From Temnothorax longispinosus (lineage: Eukaryota > Arthropoda > Insecta > Hymenoptera > Formicidae), in the NCBI RefSeq assembly GCF_030848805.1, contig NC_092359.1, forward strand, positions 2,407,001 through 2,471,000: DNA of 64,000 nt. The letters run 5' to 3'. How positions within the stretch are numbered: the first letter of the stretch is position 1; every line of letters begins with the position of its first letter. The position numbers and the translations under genes were made by a program. Below the pieces are notes generated by a model. It was not told the DNA's origin, searched no databases, and saw nothing but the letters and a program-made list of their open reading frames with translations. Shown here piece by piece: positions 56,101 to 64,000 of this stretch.

Positions 56101-59100
56101 CTGTTTCAGTTCCCGCAGAAACTTTCAAAAACTGTCGACGGTACTTCGCGTCGTGTCTGAAACGTAATGTTCTTATTGGTATTTACAAGCGAAATGACGG
56201 ATTTTTCCCGCTTCAAGGGAAAAACTTTCCGTATCGGCTGTTAAAGTGCCGCGCGCGCGCGCGAAAATGAGCTTTTGATCGGTTTCCCGACTCTGCGTCA
56301 CGTCTCGCGGCAGCTCTGTCATTTCCACACAGCCCTTCAAAAGTGATATTAATGCACTATTGACCAGACTTATCCCATTTCGCGTCAAGCGCGGCGTTGA
56401 TTGAAAAGTGGCTATCCCGCCGAGCGCGCGGAGACTGAGAGACGGCGAGATTTATCGATGAGATTTTCGCCTCGGCAATGTGTCAAGCAGCCCGGCGCAG
56501 CGGGTTAAATTAATGATGCCACTATACCCCCGGCGCGTGGTAATAAAGTGTTGCAACGCCTGTTGTGTGCAGGATCAGGAATAAACGTAGGGAGTTCTAA
56601 TCTTTGAGCGCGAGGAGAGCTCTTGGGATTAAATCCGGCTGCTGCGGGTTACCGCGGCTTGCTAATAAAAAAAAGAACTAGGTTTTAATCCCGCGAGTTC
56701 GTATATATACACGTGTCACATTTAGCGCGCAAACGAGGCCGTTTGTTCCTCGAATTTTATTCGCTCGACGTAAAGCACGCGTTCGAGGCTATCGCGCGTT
56801 TCTGAGATATATAGGTGTACTTAGCATTAAACGTCAAGCACAATTTCGGGCTTCGAGGTTTACATTGAGATTGTTCGGCTACATTTCTAGGTTGCGGAAT
56901 CATGCCTCGAGCGATCATGTTTAAATGTATTTTGCGAGAGAGAAAGAGGAAAGTTGTTTGCTGTTATTTAGCAAAACATTATTTGTTTAAATAACAAAAG
57001 ATACTCGTTATGCGGATACATGCAAATATGAAAGCTGCGAGCTCCATTTACCAAATGTATCCATGTCTATGTCAGATATTTTCTCTTTTTTATGTTCTAG
57101 TTCATAACTTGTCTGGCATAAAAGTATATTTTTTCATCATTGTTAATACCAACATAAAGTTTTAAAAGCTTAACGGCGCTTGTTTAACATCCAGAAAGAA
57201 GAAAATGAAAGTTCGTTCGCGTATTTGTATTTCCGTTTATCCATGCACAGTGCACATGTCCATGCATAACCGTGTATTTACATTCATGGTTTTTTCCGAT
57301 ATTTAGATTTCTCGAGCTTTTACACAGAGCTTTTACACTCTCATTCTCGATTTCAATTAGCACATATCACAATTACAACTACAAATATAAGTTAATATTT
57401 ATACTCTTAATTACAATATAAATATGATGTTTGAAACTTGCAATTAAGATTAAAGCGCTCTATTAAAATCTGTGGGCTCTTGCTCTGTAAACTCGTTAAA
57501 TTTTTCGTTTATCTGACAATGAGCAAAAATTTTGCACGACTATTTTCAGGATTACCATTGTGCGAGCCACCAAAGATGACCTCAATGCCTCGCCGCGGGA
57601 TCTCTCTTATATCCTGAACTTGAAAAATCCGATGCGTTCCTTATTTCAAGTCGCTTTCATCACTTCGGCGTAAATCTAATGGCACCCGGTGGAATAATAA
57701 CGGAGTGGAAGTAAAATGTTTCAATTACGCAAAGATTTATTATTACTTCTATATAATTTATGGGCCCATCGGAATCGGAGCTCGAGAATTCATGCCACGT
57801 TTGTCAAGCGGACAAAAAGGGGAAGCGGTTCTTAACTCCTGGAGCATTCCCGCTCGATAATGGAACATTAGCACACACGCGACTGCAAAAAGTACTCGAC
57901 CTAATCTTGCGCGATTGTGACCGCCCAAATGATCTTCGTATAATTGCCTTTTTGCTTAAGTTGTAATATAATCCCGGGTAAATTCCAACTCGATAAACAT
58001 CCAGCGTCATGCACAGTTACCGTGTATAGTACAGTTTCGTCGTCATTCTCCCATTATTCGTAATTGTTACGGAGAGAAGCGGTGTTTCAGAATGTATTAT
58101 TTCACGAAACTTGCTCCGAATAAATGATATGTTTAACTCATAATGAGCGATTTTCCAGGCTAAAATACGATGTTGATAATGTCTATTGTACGCTGACAAT
58201 AAATGTTTTTTTTTTCTTATACGTTCGCTTCGTGTGTGCTCTCTTTTCCAGCTATCCTCTCTCGTTTCACAATTTGAAATTTATAAACATTACATAATCG
58301 CGATTTTAATTTCTGTCCTACATAAATTTCGGTGTGATTACGTTTCAGGTACATACACTAGACAGTTATATCCACCCTGCAACATGTCGTTCATGCATTT
58401 CGCTATAAACAGGATCCATCGCTCTGCGATGAAACCGAGACATAATGCACGTGAAGGCGCGTAATGTATCGGAGGCGAGCATTTATTTACGAATGCACCG
58501 AGAGTGTACAAAAGATGTATATACATATATATATATACACACAGATATAAAACAGGTTACATCCGGAGAATGGTCCTTCCGTGCGGAACGTGAAACAACA
58601 CGAGGAGAGGGTTGGGTATCTCAGCGGCGCGTAGAAGCGAGATATTTCAGGGTGAGTCGGGGGATAAAGCAGAGAGGAGGAAGAGGAGGAATAAAGTGGT
58701 TGAACGAGCACCGCGTTCGAAGGGAACGCAATGAAAATATTTAAGCACGATCGAGGCGAGAAAAAGCGGGAGAGATCCTTGCCGAAGCGAGGGTTCCTCG
58801 CGGCGAGAAAATTAAGAGTGGCTACTCACCGCCGGGGCCACCACCGCCACTCGGCGCGATAAAGGGCGTATGTATTTCTCGCGACAGGGTCAGGGGTTAC
58901 GTAGGGGAGTGAGGTTGAAAATATGGCGTATCTGGCGCGAGAGCGTGCCACGAAAAATGTCCGTGCTCGACGCGCATTTAGTATTCCTACGACGCTCTTC
59001 CCTCGCAGCTCTGGCGCGAGTCGGAAGTGATCTTGGCAACCGTCTGGGACGCCGTTTCTCCGGGGACGCTTCTTTCGTCGTATGAAAAAAAGAAAGAGCT

Positions 59101-62100
59101 GAAAAAGATATGAAGAGACGGACGTCCGCGTACTCGTCCTCGTCGACGTTAAATGTGACTGTGGGATTCTTATCTCCGTGCCGTTATCGCAAGCGATATT
59201 CGTGTTAGAATAAAACTTTCCAGTTAGAATAGAATTTTTGCTTTCAGGATGAAGCCCCTAATAAGCATATGAGCTGAATGGAAAATACGAACCACGCCTC
59301 GTGTTTGAAAGAAAAAATAACTGGAGATATTTTTCACGAAGAACGCACAAGGTATCTCTGCGCTAATGAATTTCATCCGCAGGTTGCGTTATCAGAAAGC
59401 TATTCGCTTTCCGCGAATTCAACATGAGCGTGTATAAAGTAGGTCCGACGTGTAATCGCTCCGCAGGGTAAACGCGTAAATCTCTAAAGAGATATTTTGT
59501 TTTATTCCTCGACTAAGGATGATTCGTTACCGTGGGCGCGCGGTCTGTAAATATTTTTCGCTCCTAATGCACGCTAGCGCGCATTTGGCGCATTAATACC
59601 GGCCGCCGCGAGTACGTATTTTCACATTTACTTTTTCATGCGGTACGGTATATTTTACAATCTCGGCTATGCAGATTCGGTACTCAAAGCGATATTATCG
59701 CGCGCGCGATAAAAAGTACCGAAATATCCGGCGCAAAGTGCATACGTATTAAGATCCGCTTTGCTTCCGGTGGAATAATGCACCGGTGCTTTTAGAAAAT
59801 ATCGTATTCACTTTATCCTGAGTTAGATTTGAAGAGAAGCCATTTAAGGGACGGGCAAAGCGCGTTAAACGGATTAAAACTCCCGAAAATCTGAAAAAGC
59901 GCAATTAGAAAAAATAATTTTCCCCAGCCCGACAAACCGAGTTTGCACCGAAAACTTTTTTTTCCACAAAGCTTTTTAAAACAAAGTAAAAGACGACAAG
60001 TTATTCTACATTTTAAAAAATCGATATATTAAAATCTTGTCGTTTATTGTTATATTATTCTATAATTTAACGGAGCTATTATTGAACCTGATCGGATTTG
60101 TATGTTTCTCCTTTTAAAAATTTCGATCGACTAATGGAAAGAAGACGAGATTTGTAGATAAGATTTTTGCGTCGACAACTTATCGGACATGTCGACAACT
60201 TGAAATCGCTTCTCTCTTTCAAGACGTTCTTTAGCGAAAAGGAAGAAATCGCATGGGACCAAATGCACCAGAAATTCACGAAATATCGTTCCTTACGACT
60301 TTTTCCTACTTTTTCGCTTCTGAAAGGGAAACGATCCGGAGGATATCAAGGAGATAAAAATAAGTACGAAAAAACATCTGCAAACGGATCCCAAAAGCGA
60401 GCCCGTCGGACTTGCTTTAAAAAGTGGGAAGAAAATTGCTGGAGTTGCCGCGCACAATTTCGCGCTTCGAAGGAGATAAATTAGGATCAACACTTCGTTT
60501 GTGTAAATATTTTGCTTTTTGCGAAATGTAATTTCCGTCTCATCGTGTTTTACCTCGATCGTGCTTTGCATTATGAAATTTCAAAGACAGAATCTCGCGT
60601 CTCTATATATTTCAGTTAGTTCTCTCTAACTTGTTCTCTAACTCGACGCGCAATTACTTGGCCTAGAACAGAGGAAAACGGGGGAAAAAAAGAATTCCAG
60701 CTGTTTTTCAGATAGACGTCTTTCTCAGGCCCCCGGCCGTTATTTCAAGGTTCGCTTGCGAGAGAGATGGAGGGGACCGAAAAAATCTGGTTTCCGTGCC
60801 AGTCGCCTGTTCAAAGACAATGACCCACTTGTGCGCTTTAAAAAAACCCCGAAGGTTGCGCGATAAATCGCGGGGGACTAAGTCGTCGGCGCGTAGTCGC
60901 GGATTTAATTCTTAAACCGAAACGTCGTGTCCGTCTCTGGGATTCAACGGCCATTTATCGCGCGAAGCTCTCGCACAATAAACATGCGCCTTTTTTATTC
61001 TCGTAGCCTACGAGTTAACTGATAAAATTATTTACAGATACATCTCACGCAATTACCACGTACGTATCACATATTTCCAAGAATAGATAATACACGGAAT
61101 GGAAACGTGAAATACAAATTTCTCCAAACTGACACGTTTCCAATCAGATATTTTTCAGATATTTTAATTCGACACGTTAAACAACGGCCGGTATTATAAC
61201 GTCAATTATCATTAATGCAAATACGAATCACAATCAACTGTATTTAGGAAGCTACATGCATAATCGATATAAAGATTAATTAAACGAAATAACACAAGTA
61301 TTTGGATAAAAATACATGTATCTATCGGTGATACGGACTTTATTCGAGCTTTTTAAAAAATTAATCGAAATGGATGCGGTATTAACGTGTGTCAAAGGTT
61401 AATTCGCGCAGAGATGTACATACGTGCAAGTTTAATACAGAATGCATCCAGGTTTAACTCCAGCTTAACGTTTTGCACTGATTACGGGTTACATGACCAC
61501 CTCGTGCTTTTCCCCACGAATATTCGCGCGAACAACGAGCGCCCGCAGATAATATTGTTCCCTCTCGCACAGGAAACGCGGAATCGTCATAACGCGCTTT
61601 CGCGAGCCTGCTCTCTGCGCTCGATTGTGTACAGCGGCAGAGAATACATTTCCCGATACGGAGTACGTATTTAGTAACCTTACTCTGATTATTCTGATAT
61701 AGACGTAAAAATTACGCGGCTTTTTTCTCCGTCGCTTTGAACCGAGAATACATCTCCGCGAAGTTACATTTTACCTCCGGGGGAAATTTTTATGCAAAGA
61801 ATGGTAATTTGACCTCTTAACCAGCACCAGCGAAAGAATCTTCAGAGACATTTTTTACGAAAACCGTAATACGCGCCGTAATCGCTGCGTTACTCTTTCG
61901 CGAAAACTCTTTTCTTAAATGTCTCAGGTGCCAAAGACGGAAGGTAGGAATTTATTGTAATAATATAACATGCGCTATATAATTTGCTGCGAAGGAAATT
62001 AACCCTTTAAATACGGACTTACAAAGGGCACTCGACTTGTTATTTCAGCTATGCAGGGTACGCTACATTTCCTGCGCTTTTCTTCATTTACGAATTCTTT

Positions 62101-62800
62101 GAGTAATTTAGGCTTCATAATGAATACTCCAGTAAAAATTCTGCTAAAACGCACGTGAATTTAAATGTGAATAAATATGACAGAGAATATGATTTCTTTA
62201 GCGATTTGATGCTTCTGTAATATTTATGACAAAAATTAATTCATTCAAATTAACAATGCAAGTAATCTCTGACACATGATTGTACAATAAAGGAAGGATA
62301 AATCTCTGACGTGTCCAAATTAATCTCTTCATCTCTTAATTGTCATTAATTCTTTACGAAATAGAGCTCGGTTCCAGGCGAATTTTTGAGCAGAGCTCCA
62401 TTTCCATCGGACAAATCGCGTTTATTTCAAATTGGGCAAAACCGTTTTTTGTCTCATCCTTTAAATTTGCTCGTCGTTTGAAGGGTTAATTGCCGTGTGT
62501 CGCTAAAACTTCCGTCTAACTACGCCGAACTTTTTTCCGCCGAAAATTATAATTTGTATCGTAATTACGTAACTCGGCGCGCACAAGCGCGCGCGATCCT
62601 CTTCAGATTTTAACGAACGAATGTTTTAATAATGAATATGTTCCAACGGGCGCGCGTTAACGTCGCGCGTTCGCGCGCGACGAGATTCATTAATCATATT
62701 TCTCGTAATAAAACGGATACGTGTGCGGCTTTACATTTAATGGCGCGCGCTCGCGTCCTCTTCCGCGGAAATGTACGATAAAACATAATCATTTTGTTCG
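53101..62800. other. Very CpG-rich non-coding sequence
   Basis: No gene is supported. Peaks of GC lie at about 54830-55640 (including a GCGCGC tract at 54870-54887), 56220-56520, 58570-59060 and 62570-62770. The frame at 55099-55740 spans 213 codons but is Arg-rich without domains. A 12-base direct repeat (gagcttttacac) lies near 57316-57340, and a hairpin with a TTCG loop lies at 62662-62681. It could be intergenic or intronic. Confidence 0.4.
62662..62681. other. Hairpin with TTCG tetraloop
   Basis: GTCGCGCG-TTCG-CGCGCGAC is a perfect 8-bp stem with a UUCG-type loop, which would be very stable as RNA. It sits in a CG-rich stretch where such palindromes arise easily by chance. Confidence 0.4.
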
Positions 62801-64000
62801 CGTCGGTCGAAAAGTACAGCCGCGTATGAGTTCCGCGATCGGCGGAACAAGATAGCGACATAATAAATTACGATGTAACTCGCTATTAATTATTCGAGTA
62901 ATCGCGATCGCGATAACCAGGTGCGAAGCGGCGACGCGACGCCTCAAACACAATGATCGATCGCCTCGAATATTCGACAAACGCTAAACATTCTCGTTCG
63001 ATCCATCTCTGCGTGTTACTGTTGTGGAAACATCGTCGGTTAATTAAATAAGTAATTAATTGCCGCGACAAGAGCCGTCGATAGATAAATTTAAACGCGC
63101 GTTAATTGGCCTGATCGATCGTATCTGCGCGTGATGTGTTTCCGCGTCTTTTAGCTATGACATTACTTCCGACGTAGACGAAGAACCTAAACGTTTATGC
63201 GCGCAATCAAGTAAATCTTGCCTTAAATTGAAAACAATGTCCGTAAAAAATATTTTACATAAAATAATAGCTCTAAAACTTCTATCGCTATAACAGTAGA
63301 TTGACATTAAAAGCGAGAAATTGTGCGCAAATTTTTCTCGTCCTCTATACGTTGCAGTAAATGAAAATTTTCGCAGATATTAGTTCAATAAAATAGCTAG
63401 AGTCAAGTACGCGCAGAACTCTCTTTTTGATAGTATGAATTAATAAATAGCTGCAGAATTTAATCAACCGTGACGGACTCTTTTTTCGACTCGTTAAATC
63501 ATATTCATTTATGGCTATATTAAAAAGCCAGAAATCGAGGTAATCAAGGCAATCGATTCTTTTAATTATAAATCCAATTGCATTTATCAAATTTTATTAT
63601 TATCGATTTCCTCGAAAATAGCTAAGATTATCTCAACGTGTTCAAGAGGAGTTAGTATGCTATTAAAAATACAGTAAAAAAATTGCGATTACGAAAGACG
63701 TGTACATCAATATAATTTAAATAGTTTACGAAGGCAAAGATTAACGAAAAACTTAATTGTAAAGTTTAGTTGTCGAGCAAGCAACGTCGTCCGATCAAAT
63801 TCTGCTGAGACTGTAAGATGTTTCCAAACCTCTGGAGAATCCGAAACACTCCTAAAGTTCCATGCAAAATTTAGAGAACACTCCGCATACACGAGCGTAT
63901 ATACAGTCTTGATATTGTATGTAATATCATAACCCACAGAATTCAACGTGTCAGCTATTTTGACTAAATAACTTTCGCGTATTTTGCCGCGGCAACTTGT
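62801..64000. other. Non-coding sequence to window end
   Basis: The sequence is mixed, then AT-rich. I see no exon, repeat or RNA gene here that can be supported. Confidence 0.4.

Overview
The window is nuclear DNA of an insect, most likely a hymenopteran and plausibly an ant. The reasons are spliced genes with GT-AG introns, an insect-type prenylated lamin, an MSK/JIL-1 tandem kinase, many short hairpin (MITE-like) repeats, and long stretches of CpG-rich DNA that show no CpG depletion. The species assignment is inference. No base counts or database searches were run, and all exon models were built by eye from reading frame, splice sites and remembered family motifs.

Layout. 1-5338 is non-coding sequence upstream of the first kinase exon I can recognise. 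It has a GC-rich block at each end of an AT-rich middle and holds two inverted-repeat elements. 5339-9503 (+) is the MSK/JIL-1-type kinase in six exons; its N-terminal start lies upstream and was not found. 9504-12640 is its probable 3' untranslated and intergenic sequence, with a decayed tRNA-Thr-like element. 12640-13291 is a CpG-rich promoter and leader carrying four CCAAT boxes. 13292-26437 (+) is a complete eight-exon nuclear lamin of 617 residues that ends in a CaaX box, with an 8.6 kb first intron full of repeats. 26438-30072 separates the convergent lamin and LRR genes. 30073-34491 (-) is a complete two-exon gene for a 350-residue LRR single-pass membrane protein. 34492-64000 is about 29.5 kb in which I can support no protein gene. 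It is mostly GC-rich to very GC-rich, with microsatellites, one clear MITE and several hairpins. It may be the 5' region or leader intron of the LRR gene, or intergenic regulatory DNA.

Function. The kinase (histone H3 / chromatin signalling, by family) and the lamin (nuclear envelope scaffold) are both nuclear housekeeping genes lying head to tail, about 3.8 kb apart. The LRR gene looks like a cell-surface adhesion or synaptic protein and lies in a compositionally different domain. No operon-like logic, CRISPR array or virus was seen. The most interesting items are the mobile-element set (at least five inverted-repeat families, one nested and one hAT-like with a decayed 8-bp target duplication), two tRNA-like sequences, the poly-alanine lamin head, a possible non-prenylated lamin isoform by retention of the last intron, and a possible orphan membrane-protein exon near 43 kb.
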